Positions 26,580-35,272 are shown, numbered from the stretch's first letter. The stretch: DNA of 64,000 nt from DASQHW01 sp038238245 (GCA_038238245.1 JBBRXX010000019.1:21927-85926); one strand, 5' to 3'. Notes: generated by a model from the letters alone, not told the origin. Made by a program: numbers and translations.

Positions 26580-27818
26580 ATGGCAGCTGTAGAACGAGGC
26601 GCGCCCGTCCAACTCGATCCACCCGGTCCCGAGCCGGTCGGTCTCGGCCGCTTCGGAGACTTCGGGGGTCGCTACGCGCCCGAGACGCTCGTGCCCGCGC
26701 TCGAACAACTCGAGCGTGAGTTCCGCGGCGCATGGCACGACGACGCGTTCCGCGCCGAGTACTCCTCCCTCCTCTCGAGCTATGCCGGCCGTCCGACGCC
26801 CGTCACCGAATGTCGCCGGCTCTCGGACCGTCTGGGTGTGCGGGTGCTGCTCAAGCGTGAGGACCTCACGCACACCGGTTCGCACAAGATCAACAACGTG
26901 TTGGGCCAGGCGCTGCTGACGCGGCGCATGGGGAAGCACCGGGTGATCGCCGAGACGGGCGCCGGCCAACATGGTGTCGCGACTGCGACCGCCGCCGCAT
27001 TGTTCGGTCTCGGTTGCACGGTGTACATGGGGGCGGTCGACGTCGAACGTCAGGCGCTCAACGTCTGGCGGATGAAGCTGCTCGGTGCCGACGTCGTCAC
27101 CGTGGTGTCCGGGAGCGCGACGCTGAAGGATGCCGTCAACGAGGCGATGCGCGCGTGGGTCGCGAGCGTCGAGGACACGCACTACTGCCTCGGCTCCGCG
27201 ATGGGACCACATCCGTTCCCGTGGATGGTGCGCGAGTTCCAGCGGGTCGTGGGTGACGAGGCACGCCGGCAGTGCCGCGTGCTGTTGGGCGATGCCGACC
27301 CGGACGTCGTCGTTGCATGCGTTGGCGGCGGCTCGAATGCGATCGGGACGTTCGCCGGCTTCATCGACACGGCCGCGCAGCTCGTCGGCGTCGAAGCCGG
27401 TGGCCTCGGGCTCGAGTCGGGCCACCACGGCGCGGCGGTCGAGCGCGGGGTTCCCGGCGTGGTGCACGGGATGCGCTCGCTGTTCTTGCAGGACGAGTAC
27501 GGCCAGGTGCTCGAGGCAACGTCCATCAGCGCCGGACTCGACTATCCGGGCGTCGGGCCGGAGCACGCGATGCTCGCCGCGTCGGGCCGTGCGGAGTATC
27601 ACTCCGCGACCGACGAGGAGGCGCTCGCCGGATTCCAGCTGCTCGCCGCGACCGAAGGCATCGTGCCCGCGCTGGAGCCCGCGCACGCGATCGGCTGGCT
27701 CGCACGCGAGGTGGGCCGGGCCATCCCGCGGGGCGCGACGGTCCTCGTGACGTTGTCGGGCCGGGGCGACAAGGACGCCGAGCAGGTTGCCGAACGTCTG
27801 GGCGAGCTCTCGACATGA
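26580..27818 (+). CDS. trpB: Tryptophan synthase beta chain (TrpB1)
   Basis: A 412-residue canonical TrpB. The PLP lysine is Lys103 in HTGSHKINNVLGQ. Then ETGAGQHGVATA, CVGGGSNAIG and the C-terminal LVTLSGRGDKD are diagnostic of TrpB1, which forms the alpha2beta2 complex with TrpA. An internal promoter (TAAGAT) six bases upstream may let trpBA be made separately. The ATGA overlap with trpA supports stoichiometric production of the complex. Confidence 0.96.
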   Translation: MAAVERGAPVQLDPPGPEPVGLGRFGDFGGRYAPETLVPALEQLEREFRGAWHDDAFRAEYSSLLSSYAGRPTPVTECRRLSDRLGVRVLLKREDLTHTGSHKINNVLGQALLTRRMGKHRVIAETGAGQHGVATATAAALFGLGCTVYMGAVDVERQALNVWRMKLLGADVVTVVSGSATLKDAVNEAMRAWVASVEDTHYCLGSAMGPHPFPWMVREFQRVVGDEARRQCRVLLGDADPDVVVACVGGGSNAIGTFAGFIDTAAQLVGVEAGGLGLESGHHGAAVERGVPGVVHGMRSLFLQDEYGQVLEATSISAGLDYPGVGPEHAMLAASGRAEYHSATDEEALAGFQLLAATEGIVPALEPAHAIGWLAREVGRAIPRGATVLVTLSGRGDKDAEQVAERLGELST

Positions 27819-28591
27819 GACTCGAGTCCCACCTGCGCGCGCGTCGCGCCGAAGGCCGGAAGCTTCTCGTCCCCTATGTCACCGGTGGCCTCGGACGCGA
27901 GTGGTGCGACGTCGTACGCGCGGTCGTCGACGCGGGCGCCGATGCCGTGGAGGTCGGAATCCCGTTCTCGGACCCGATCATGGACGGCCGGACGATCCAG
28001 GAGGCGAGCCAGCGCGCGCTCGACCTCGGCGCGACACCCGCCGGTGTGATCAGTGCGATGGCGGGACTCGATGTGGCGGCACCGACCGTCGTGATGACCT
28101 ATTACAACCTCGTCTACCGGCTGGGCCATGAACGTTGCGCGCAGAGCCTGCGCGCCGCCGGCGTCGACGGCGCGATCGTGCCCGACCTCCCGCTCGACGA
28201 GCTCGACGCCTGGGGCGACGCGGCCGAGGCGGCCGAGGTGGAGACGGTGCTCCTCGCCGCGCCGACGACACCCGACGATCGCCTGGTGGCGATCTGCGAG
28301 CGCTCGCGCGGGTTCGTCTACGGCGTGTCGCTGATGGGTGTGACCGGCGAGCGGGATCAGCTTGCGGTCCACGCCGCCAACATGGGTCGGCGGTGCAAGG
28401 CCGTGACCGACAAGCCGGTGCTCCTCGGTGTCGGGATCTCGACGCCGGCGCAGGCCGCCGAAGCCGCGGCCAGCGCGGACGGGGTGATCGTCGGGAGCGC
28501 GCTCGTACGCCGGTTGCTCGACGGCGGCGGACCGGAAGAGGCCGCGACCTTCGTCGCCTCCCTCCGGCGGGCGCTCGACGGCAGCTGCTGA
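27815..28591 (+). CDS. trpA: Tryptophan synthase alpha chain TrpA
   Basis: A 258-residue barrel cleaving indole-glycerol phosphate and channelling indole to TrpB. Catalytic Glu and Asp lie in VEVGIPFSDPIMDGRTIQ. TYYNLVYRLG, VPDLPLDEL and VSLMGVTGER carry the rest of the active site. The ATG overlaps the trpB stop. It is the last gene of the operon. Confidence 0.95.
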   Translation: MRLESHLRARRAEGRKLLVPYVTGGLGREWCDVVRAVVDAGADAVEVGIPFSDPIMDGRTIQEASQRALDLGATPAGVISAMAGLDVAAPTVVMTYYNLVYRLGHERCAQSLRAAGVDGAIVPDLPLDELDAWGDAAEAAEVETVLLAAPTTPDDRLVAICERSRGFVYGVSLMGVTGERDQLAVHAANMGRRCKAVTDKPVLLGVGISTPAQAAEAAASADGVIVGSALVRRLLDGGGPEEAATFVASLRRALDGSC

Positions 28592-28640
28592 CTCGGGGGT
28601 TCACCTCCGTCCGGCGACGGAGCCCGGCCGGGACGCGCAC

Positions 28641-28646
28641 TAGCGT
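28641..28646 (+). promoter_or_regulatory. -10 box of icd
   Basis: TAGCGT lies eight bases before the icd ATG and there is no Shine-Dalgarno sequence, giving the leaderless arrangement seen at several other starts in this window. Confidence 0.4.
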
Positions 28647-28654
28647 CCTTCCTC

Positions 28655-29851
28655 ATGCCCGAGAAGATCATGATGCAGGCCGACGGCACGCTGTCGGTGC
28701 CCGACGAGCCGATCATCCCGTACGTCGAGGGTGACGGCACGGGCGTCGACATCTGGCCGGCCGCGCAGCTCGTGATGGACGCCGCAGCGGCCAAGCACGG
28801 CAAGTCGATCGCATGGAAAGAGGTGCTGGCGGGCCAGAAGGCGTTCGACGCCACCGGGTCGTGGCTGCCCGACGAGACCGTCGCCGCGTTCCGCGAGTAC
28901 CTGATCGGGATCAAGGGGCCGTTGACCACACCCATCGGTGGCGGCATCCGCTCGCTGAACGTCGCACTGCGCCAGATCATGGACTTGTACGTGTGCTTGC
29001 GGCCGGTGCGGTGGTTCGCGGGCGTGCCCTCGCCGGTGAAGCACCCCGAGCTCGTCGACATCGTGATCTTCCGCGAGAACACCGAGGACATCTATGCCGG
29101 TCTCGAGGTCGAGGAGGGCACGCCGGAGGCGCACAAGCTGATCCAGCTGTTGAAGGAGAACTTCGGTTGGAACATCCGCGAGGACTCCGGCGTCGGCATC
29201 AAGCCCATCTCGGAGACAGGATCGAAGCGGCTGATCCGGGCGTCGTTGCAGTACGCGGTCGAGCACGATCGCAAGAGCGTGACGCTCGTGCACAAGGGCA
29301 ACATCCAGAAGTTCACCGAGGGCGCGTTCCGAAACTGGGGTTACGAGCTCGTGCGCGAGGAGTTCTCGGATGTCGCGGTCGGATGGGACGACTGCGGCGG
29401 CAAGCCCGGCGACAAGATCCTGGTGAAGGACAACATCGCCGACATCACGCTGCAGCAGGTGCTCACGCGCCCCGACGACTTCGACGTGATCGCGACGACG
29501 AATCTGAACGGTGACTACCTGTCGGACGCGCTGGCCGCGCAGGTCGGTGGGATCGGGATCGCCCCCGGCGGCAACATCAACTACGTCACCGGGCACGGCG
29601 TGTTCGAGGCGACGCACGGCACCGCGCCGAAGTACGCGGGCCAGGACAAGGTGAATCCCTCGTCGGTGCTGCTGTCGGGCGTGATGATGTTCGAGTACCT
29701 GGGCTGGACGAAGGCCGGCGCCGACATCGTGCGCGCGCTGGAAGCGACGATCGCCGACAAGGTCGTGACCTACGACTTCGCGCGCCTGATGGAAGGCGCC
29801 ACCGAGGTCAAGACCAGCCAGTTCGCCCAAGCCATCGTCGACCGCCTCTAG
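28655..29851 (+). CDS. icd: NADP-dependent isocitrate dehydrogenase (homodimeric type)
   Basis: A 398-residue TCA-cycle enzyme of the E. coli type. The substrate-binding and phosphorylatable Ser segment is GGGIRSLNVALRQ, followed by CLRPVRWFAGVPSPVKHPE and FRENTEDIYAGLE. The coenzyme region shows GTAPKYAGQDKVNPSS, typical of NADP preference. It is slightly shorter than the 416-residue E. coli enzyme. Mycobacteria and streptomycetes usually have monomeric IDH, so this type is informative for placement. It is a single-gene unit, convergent with rfbD. Confidence 0.94.
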   Translation: MPEKIMMQADGTLSVPDEPIIPYVEGDGTGVDIWPAAQLVMDAAAAKHGKSIAWKEVLAGQKAFDATGSWLPDETVAAFREYLIGIKGPLTTPIGGGIRSLNVALRQIMDLYVCLRPVRWFAGVPSPVKHPELVDIVIFRENTEDIYAGLEVEEGTPEAHKLIQLLKENFGWNIREDSGVGIKPISETGSKRLIRASLQYAVEHDRKSVTLVHKGNIQKFTEGAFRNWGYELVREEFSDVAVGWDDCGGKPGDKILVKDNIADITLQQVLTRPDDFDVIATTNLNGDYLSDALAAQVGGIGIAPGGNINYVTGHGVFEATHGTAPKYAGQDKVNPSSVLLSGVMMFEYLGWTKAGADIVRALEATIADKVVTYDFARLMEGATEVKTSQFAQAIVDRL

Positions 29852-29869
29852 CGGCGAGGCGCAAAGCCC

Positions 29870-30682
29870 CTACAGCGTCTGCACGAGGGCGGGGAGGCTC
29901 TCGCGGAAGTCGGGGAGGAGCTCGCTCGGTGCGAGGCGTTCGGAGTCGAGGACGGAGTTGGCGGGGCGGGGCGCGGGGCGCGGGGGCTGCAGCTCGGCGG
30001 TCGTGATCGGTTCGATCCGGGACGGGTCGCCCCCGCCGGCCTTCACCACCTCGCGTGCGAACTCGTACCAGCTCACCGCGCCCTGGTTGGTCATGTGCCA
30101 GAGCCCGGCGCGGCGGCCTTCGGCAATCTTCAGCAACCCGCCGGCGAGGTCGGCCGCGATCGTCGGATGCCCACGCTGGTCGTCGACGAATCGCATCGGG
30201 ATGTCTTCGCGCATCAGGCGCAGGATCGTCTTCACCATGTTGCGGCCGACGCGACCGCACACCCATGACGTGCGCACGACCGCGTGCCGGTCGAGGTCCA
30301 CGGCCTGTTCGCCTGCGAGCTTCGAGCGCCCGTACGCGCTGAGCGGATGAGGTGTGTCGCTCTCGACGTACGGCGAGGCCTTCGTGCCGTCGAAGACGTA
30401 GTCGGTCGAGACGGCGACGACGAAGGCGCCGCATGCATCGGCCGCCTCCACCACCACCCGCACGCCTTCCGCGTTGACGCGCATCGCCCGGTCGAGGTCA
30501 CTCTCGCAGCCGTCGACGTCGGTGTACGCGGCGCAGTGCACCACGACGTCGGGTGCCGCGGCGGTGATGTGCGTCCGCATCTCGTCGGGTGACGACACGT
30601 CCACCGACCCGATGCCACCGCCGGCACGTTCCGCGACTTCGAGGCCGACCTGACCGTTCGACCCTGTGACGACGACGCGCAT
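29870..30682 (-). CDS. rfbD: dTDP-4-dehydrorhamnose reductase RmlD
   Basis: A 270-residue short-chain dehydrogenase reducing dTDP-4-keto-L-rhamnose to dTDP-L-rhamnose. The Rossmann motif is VTGSNGQVGLEV. STDYVFDG and SAYGRSKLAGE give the YxxxK catalytic pair. RTSWVCGRVGRNMVKTIL and WHMTNQGAVSWYEFA are typical RmlD segments. The ATG at 30682 lies a few bases after the rfbB stop. It is last in the rfbA-C-B-D operon. Confidence 0.94.
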   Translation of the reverse strand: MRVVVTGSNGQVGLEVAERAGGGIGSVDVSSPDEMRTHITAAAPDVVVHCAAYTDVDGCESDLDRAMRVNAEGVRVVVEAADACGAFVVAVSTDYVFDGTKASPYVESDTPHPLSAYGRSKLAGEQAVDLDRHAVVRTSWVCGRVGRNMVKTILRLMREDIPMRFVDDQRGHPTIAADLAGGLLKIAEGRRAGLWHMTNQGAVSWYEFAREVVKAGGGDPSRIEPITTAELQPPRPAPRPANSVLDSERLAPSELLPDFRESLPALVQTL

Positions 30683-30689
30683 CAGCACA

Positions 30690-31688
30690 TCACGCCCAGG
30701 CGGCGTCCTCGCGCACCGGTGCGCGCTCTCGCAACGGCTTCCACCAGGTGCGGTTCGCCCCGTACCACTGCACGGTTTCCGCGAGCCCCGGACCGAAGTC
30801 GACAGTCGGCTCCCAGCCGAGCTCGGCGCGGATCTTGTTCCAGTCGAGCGCGTACCTGCGATCGTGTCCGGGCCGGTCGGGCACGATCGTCTTGAGTGTC
30901 GATGGCTTGCCGAGCTCGTCGAGCACGGCGTCGGCGATCTCCTCGATGCTGCGCTCGACGCCGGTGCCGACGTGATACGTCTCACCGACGCGGCCCTGCT
31001 CGATCACGAGCGCGATGGCGCGGCAATGGTCGAGCACGTGGATCCACTCGCGCCGGTTCTCGGTGGATGCGTACAGCGGGAGTGGATCGTCGTCGAGTGC
31101 CAGTGTCACGAACAGCGGGATGACCTTCTCCGGGAACTGGTACGGCCCGTAGTTGTTCGCGCAGTTGGTGATCGTGATCGGGACGCCGAAGGTCTCGTAG
31201 TACGCGCGCACGGCATGGTCGCCGCCCGCCTTCGACGCGTTGTAGGGCGTGCGCGGGCGGTAGGGAGACTCTTCGGTGAATTGCTCGTCGGAGTCGAGGT
31301 CGAGATCGCCGTACACCTCGCACGTGGAGATGTGATGCAGCCGCGCCACGCCGACCCGTCGAGCCGCTTCGCACAAGGTCTGGGTGCCGACCACGTTCGT
31401 GCGAAAGAAGGCGCCGGGGTTCGTGATCGCGTACGAGTTGTGTGACTCGGCTGCGAAGTTGACGATCACGTCGATGTGGTGCGCACGCAACGCCTCTTCC
31501 ATCGCCCCGAGGTCGGCGATGTCGGCATGCACGAACTCGTGTCGGACATCATCGAGATTGGCGCGATTCCCCGCGTACGTGAGCGCGTCGACGACGACGA
31601 TGGTGTCGTCCGCGTCGTGCGTCTCGGCCCAGTACCGCACGAAGTTCGCGCCGATGAAGCCGGCTCCGCCGGTGACGAGGAGGTTCAT
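30690..31688 (-). CDS. rfbB: dTDP-glucose 4,6-dehydratase RmlB with Cys in place of the catalytic Asp
   Basis: A 332-residue extended SDR making dTDP-4-keto-6-deoxyglucose. TGGAGFIGANF binds NAD. NFAAESHN, YNASKAGGDH (YxxxK), NNYGPYQFPEKVIP and REWIHVLDH are family motifs. The usual active-site STDEVYG reads STCEVYGD here, so the Asp that acts as general acid is Cys; the neighbouring Glu is kept. Either the family branch tolerates this or activity is altered. Operon context (rfbA-C-B-D) still supports the RmlB role. The start overlaps the rfbC stop (ATGA). Confidence 0.9.
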   Translation of the reverse strand: MNLLVTGGAGFIGANFVRYWAETHDADDTIVVVDALTYAGNRANLDDVRHEFVHADIADLGAMEEALRAHHIDVIVNFAAESHNSYAITNPGAFFRTNVVGTQTLCEAARRVGVARLHHISTCEVYGDLDLDSDEQFTEESPYRPRTPYNASKAGGDHAVRAYYETFGVPITITNCANNYGPYQFPEKVIPLFVTLALDDDPLPLYASTENRREWIHVLDHCRAIALVIEQGRVGETYHVGTGVERSIEEIADAVLDELGKPSTLKTIVPDRPGHDRRYALDWNKIRAELGWEPTVDFGPGLAETVQWYGANRTWWKPLRERAPVREDAAWA

Positions 31689-32236
31689 GTGCGCAGCGGC
31701 CACGCCGGCCGCACCCGCTCGGCGATCTCGGCCCGCTTGGGATTCGCGGAGTCGCGCTCCGAGAGCACCGGTTTCGTGACACCCCAGTCGGCAGCGATCT
31801 CGGGATCGTCCCACGCGACGCCGAGCTCGTCGGCCGCGTTGTAGTACCCGTCGACGAGATAGGTGATCGTCGCGTCCGTGAGTGACGCGAAGCCGTGCGC
31901 GACACCGGGGGGAATGAACGTGCCCGGGTGCTGGTCGCCGCCGAGGTCGAAGGTTTCGGTCGCGCGCTCGGTCGGGCTCCCGGTGCGCAGGTCGTGCAGC
32001 ACGACGCGGGCCTGCCCGAACGGCACGTACCAATAGTCGGCCTGGTGGAGGTGGAAATGGAGCCCAACGATCGCGCCGGCCTTGCGGTCGGCCCGGTTCG
32101 CCTGGATCATCTCGCGCGCGCCCGGAATCCACTCACGCCGGAACGTTTCGACGAACAGTCCGCGCACGTCACCGTGCACCGCGGGTTGCACGTGATACAC
32201 GCCCGCGATCGTCTGACTTTCCGTGACCTTCGCCAT
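31685..32236 (-). CDS. rfbC: dTDP-4-dehydrorhamnose 3,5-epimerase RmlC
   Basis: A 183-residue cupin epimerising C3 and C5 of the keto sugar. DVRGLFVETFRREW, the catalytic-His segment GLHFHLHQADYWYVPFG and PPGVAHGFASLTD are visible. In most RmlC the first motif continues LRGLHYQ; here it is VGLHFHLH. The gene begins 3 bases after rfbA and overlaps rfbB. Confidence 0.9.
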   Translation of the reverse strand: MAKVTESQTIAGVYHVQPAVHGDVRGLFVETFRREWIPGAREMIQANRADRKAGAIVGLHFHLHQADYWYVPFGQARVVLHDLRTGSPTERATETFDLGGDQHPGTFIPPGVAHGFASLTDATITYLVDGYYNAADELGVAWDDPEIAADWGVTKPVLSERDSANPKRAEIAERVRPAWPLRT

Positions 32237-32239
32237 TCG

Positions 32240-33349
32240 CTACTCCAAATCCGCGCGTGAGTGATCACCGAGCATGAGACGCGTCGCCTTCGGTCGCTCG
32301 CCGGTGCGTGTGACTTCGACCTCCCGGCCGATCAGCGAGTCCTGGCAGCGGTGTACGCCAACGATGCGGCTCCGCTCCAGTACCACCGAGTGCTCGATCC
32401 CGGCGTCGCGCAGCTCACAGTCGGCGCCGATCGCGGTGTACGGCCCGACGTAGGTGTCGACGAGCACCGTCCCGGCGCCGATGATCGCGGGTCCGCGCAC
32501 CACCGAGTTCTCGAGCCGGGCGCCGACCTCGATGATCACGCGCCCTTCGACGCGTGACCGTTCGTCGACGCTGCCGTCGATCCGGGCGGCGATCGTGTCG
32601 AGCACCAGCCGGTTGCAATGCAGCAGTGGGTCCTTCTTGCCAGTGTCGATCCACCAGCCCTGCAGGATCTCGTGCGCGACTTCGTGGCCCTGGTCGATCA
32701 GCCACTGGATCGCGTCGGTGATCTCGAGCTCACCGCGCGCCGACGGTGCGATTGCACGCACGGCTTCGTGCACGTGTTTGTCGAAGAGGTAGACGCCGGC
32801 AAGGGCGAGATCCGACGGCGGGTCGAGAGGCTTCTCGACCAGCCGCACGACGCGGCCCTGTCCGTCGAGCGCGACCACACCGAACTGGCGCGGATCGTCG
32901 ACGTGCGCGAGCAGGATCTGCGCGACGGGCGGACGCGCGCCCGGCTCGTGGAGCTCGAGCGGACGGTTGCGCTTCTCCTCGAAGCGATCGACGATCGTCT
33001 TCAGGTCCTGTTGCAGCATGTTGTCGCCGAGGTAGACGACGAAGTCATCCTCGCCGAGAAAGGCGCGGGCGATCTGCACGCAGTGGGCGAGGCCGAGCGG
33101 TGCTTCCTGCGGGATGTACTCGACCTCGACGCCGAGTCGCGAGCCGTCGCCGAGCGCCGCCTCGATCTCGAGGCCCGTGTCGTCGGTGCTGACGATGACC
33201 CCGATCTGCTTGATGCCGGCCGCGGCCAGCTGCTCGACGACGTAGAAGAGGATGGGCTTGTTCGCGATCGGCACGAGCTGCTTCGCGCTCGTGTGTGTGA
33301 TCGGGCGGAGGCGCGTTCCAGCCCCGCCGGCGAGGATCAGCCCTTTCAT
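32240..33349 (-). CDS. rfbA: Glucose-1-phosphate thymidylyltransferase, long form
   Basis: A 369-residue nucleotidyltransferase starting dTDP-rhamnose synthesis. The signature LILAGGAGTRLRPITHTSAKQLVP is at the N-terminus, with YLGDNML and WWIDTGKKDPLL later. The C-terminal 110 residues form a left-handed beta-helix of hexapeptide-like repeats (VIIEVGARLENSVVRGPAIIG...), as in the long RmlA subclass of archaea and actinobacteria rather than the 290-residue enterobacterial form. TACCAT (33363-33358) lies eight bases before the ATG. First gene of the operon. Confidence 0.93.
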   Translation of the reverse strand: MKGLILAGGAGTRLRPITHTSAKQLVPIANKPILFYVVEQLAAAGIKQIGVIVSTDDTGLEIEAALGDGSRLGVEVEYIPQEAPLGLAHCVQIARAFLGEDDFVVYLGDNMLQQDLKTIVDRFEEKRNRPLELHEPGARPPVAQILLAHVDDPRQFGVVALDGQGRVVRLVEKPLDPPSDLALAGVYLFDKHVHEAVRAIAPSARGELEITDAIQWLIDQGHEVAHEILQGWWIDTGKKDPLLHCNRLVLDTIAARIDGSVDERSRVEGRVIIEVGARLENSVVRGPAIIGAGTVLVDTYVGPYTAIGADCELRDAGIEHSVVLERSRIVGVHRCQDSLIGREVEVTRTGERPKATRLMLGDHSRADLE

Positions 33350-33357
33350 CGGCGCTC

Positions 33358-33392
33358 ATGGTAGCCGGGCCTGCCCGGGGGTGTTCTATCGT
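33358..33392. promoter_or_regulatory. Divergent promoters of rfbA and the HIT-like gene
   Basis: TACCAT on the minus strand (33363-33358) precedes rfbA by eight bases, and TATCGT on the plus strand (33387-33392) precedes the GTG at 33399 by six. Between them is a perfect inverted repeat CCGGGC-CT-GCCCGG (33365-33378). Confidence 0.4.
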
Positions 33393-33398
33393 CATGAC

Positions 33399-33722
33399 GT
33401 GGCCGATGACCTGGCGCGCGCGGACGGATGCGATCTCTGTGAAGCGGCGCGCATCACGCCGTGGTTTCACGAAGACGAGATCTGTTGGATCGCCGAGTGC
33501 GAGATCTGCGCGGTGCCGATGGTCGTGTGGCGCGGGCACGGCATCAATCCCCCCGAGGAGCAGCTGGCACACATGCACGAGCGGCTTGCGTCAGTGGTCG
33601 CCGAATACTTCGAGTTCGAGCACTACGTCGACGACAACATGCGCAACATTCCCGATCACTATCACGCGCACGCGCGACCCAAGGGCGGGTTCTTCGGTCA
33701 CGGGCTCAAGAGGCGTGGATGA
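33399..33722 (+). CDS. HIT-like (histidine-triad related) small protein
   Basis: A 107-residue protein from a GTG start six bases after a TATCGT box. Cysteines pair at 11/14 and 34/37. H87-Y-H89-A-H91-A matches the H-phi-H-phi-H-phi triad of HIT nucleotide hydrolases/transferases, and N-terminal CxxC pairs are also found in HIT proteins. The fold assignment is by motif only. The preceding segment NMRNIPDHYHAHARP is striking and should be conserved if functional. The 3' end overlaps a possible start of the next gene. Confidence 0.6.
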   Translation: MADDLARADGCDLCEAARITPWFHEDEICWIAECEICAVPMVVWRGHGINPPEEQLAHMHERLASVVAEYFEFEHYVDDNMRNIPDHYHAHARPKGGFFGHGLKRRG

Positions 33723-33778
33723 GCGCGTTTCGGGACGACACCTTCCCGCAAGGAGGATCGCGCCGCGCTTGCGGTGCC

Positions 33779-35272
33779 ATGCCGAGCATCCGGCGCTTCA
33801 TCGGGTTTGGGAGCGCTTTGACGGTCCTGGTGACCGCTCTGACCTTGGGTGCTGTGGGGCCGGCGCCGGTGGTCGGGGCCAGTGGCACTTCGTGGTCCAT
33901 CGTTCCCAGTCCGAATGTTTCACTCGCCCAGAGCAACGAGTTGAGGGGCGTGTCGTGTAGTAGTCCGTCGGCGTGTATCGCCGTCGGCATCTACACAACG
34001 AGCGATTCGACGCAGCGGACGCTGGTCGAGTCGTGGGACGGGTCGGTGTGGTCCATCGTTTCCAGCCCCAACACATCGCCCACCGACAATGACACTTTGC
34101 TCGGGGTGTCGTGTACTGGCCCGTCGGCCTGCTTTGCCGTCGGCAGTTCTAACCCGGGCCGGCTTCCCGATCGGACCTTGATCGAGTCGTGGGACGGGTC
34201 GGTGTGGTCCATCGTCCCGAGCCCAAACGTTGCCTCGGCCCAGACCAACTTTCTGAACGGGGTGTCGTGTAGTGGTCCGTCGGCGTGCACCGCCGTCGGC
34301 ACCTACACAACGAGCGATTCGACGCAGCGGACGCTGGTCGAGTCGTGGGACGGGTCGGTGTGGTCCATCATTCCCAGCCCCAACACGTCGCCCACCGACA
34401 ATGACGTTTTGCTCGGGGTGTCGTGTAGCTCCCCATCGGCTTGCACGGCGGTCGGCACCGACACAACGAGCGATTCGACGACGCGGACGCTGATCGAGTC
34501 GTGGAACGGCTCGGCGTGGTCCATCCTCGCCAGCCCCAACGTTCCGGCGGCGTCTAGCAACCTTCTGAGCGGTGTGTCGTGTAGCGGACCGTCGGCCTGT
34601 TTCGCGGTCGGCGACTATGCCATTGACGCTTCTACGAGAAAGACGCTGATCGAGTCGTGGAACGGTTTGGTGTGGTCCATCCTCGCCAGCCCCGACACCT
34701 CGCCCACCCACCTCGACTTCCTATCTGGGGTGTCGTGTAGCGGCCCGCTCGCCTGCTTCGCCGTCGGGTTCTCCAGCGCGGGCGCGGTCCAACGCACGGT
34801 GATCGAGTCATGGGACGGGTCGGTGTGGTCGATCGTCCCCAGCCCGAACGCTTCGCCCATGCTCGACAACCTGGAAGGGGTGTCGTGTAGCGGCCCGACC
34901 GCGTGTACCGCCGTCGGCGCCAGCGGCGGGAACCACACGACGCTCGTGGAGCACCTCACCCCTTTCCCGGCCCTTCCGGGAAATATCTTCGTGACGACGT
35001 TCAAGCGGTGCAACACATTGCACGTCGGCTACAACCGGTTCAACGACGGCACGGTCGTCCGATGGACCGTCAGCACCAACGGCGTCGGGAGGGTCGCAGA
35101 AGGGCAGTTCACCGCGATCGGCGGCGGCAAACTCGGCTCGAAGACGTATCACTTCCTGAACATCCCGCTCGGAACCACACTCCCGAACGAAGCGTCCGGG
35201 ATCCAATCCCACATGCACTTCTACTGGGCCAACGGCGGCAGATACGTCGCGACCCGGGACTCAGGTTGCTGA
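33779..35272 (+). CDS. Secreted protein of seven tandem GVSC modules
   Basis: About 497 residues with a signal peptide (basic MPSIRR, hydrophobic core to about residue 33). Seven modules of about 50 residues follow, each W-S-I-[VIL]-x-S-P-N/D, then G-V-S-C-x-x-P-x-A-C-x-A-V-G and R-T-[LV]-[IV]-E-S-W-[DN]-G. The paired Cys suggest one disulfide per module, and seven repeats suggest a seven-bladed propeller; this fold is inference. A C-terminal domain (about 110 residues, two Cys) has no recognised relative. An ATG at 33719 is in frame and overlaps the previous stop but would put 20 residues before the signal peptide. Confidence 0.75.
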   Translation: MPSIRRFIGFGSALTVLVTALTLGAVGPAPVVGASGTSWSIVPSPNVSLAQSNELRGVSCSSPSACIAVGIYTTSDSTQRTLVESWDGSVWSIVSSPNTSPTDNDTLLGVSCTGPSACFAVGSSNPGRLPDRTLIESWDGSVWSIVPSPNVASAQTNFLNGVSCSGPSACTAVGTYTTSDSTQRTLVESWDGSVWSIIPSPNTSPTDNDVLLGVSCSSPSACTAVGTDTTSDSTTRTLIESWNGSAWSILASPNVPAASSNLLSGVSCSGPSACFAVGDYAIDASTRKTLIESWNGLVWSILASPDTSPTHLDFLSGVSCSGPLACFAVGFSSAGAVQRTVIESWDGSVWSIVPSPNASPMLDNLEGVSCSGPTACTAVGASGGNHTTLVEHLTPFPALPGNIFVTTFKRCNTLHVGYNRFNDGTVVRWTVSTNGVGRVAEGQFTAIGGGKLGSKTYHFLNIPLGTTLPNEASGIQSHMHFYWANGGRYVATRDSGC

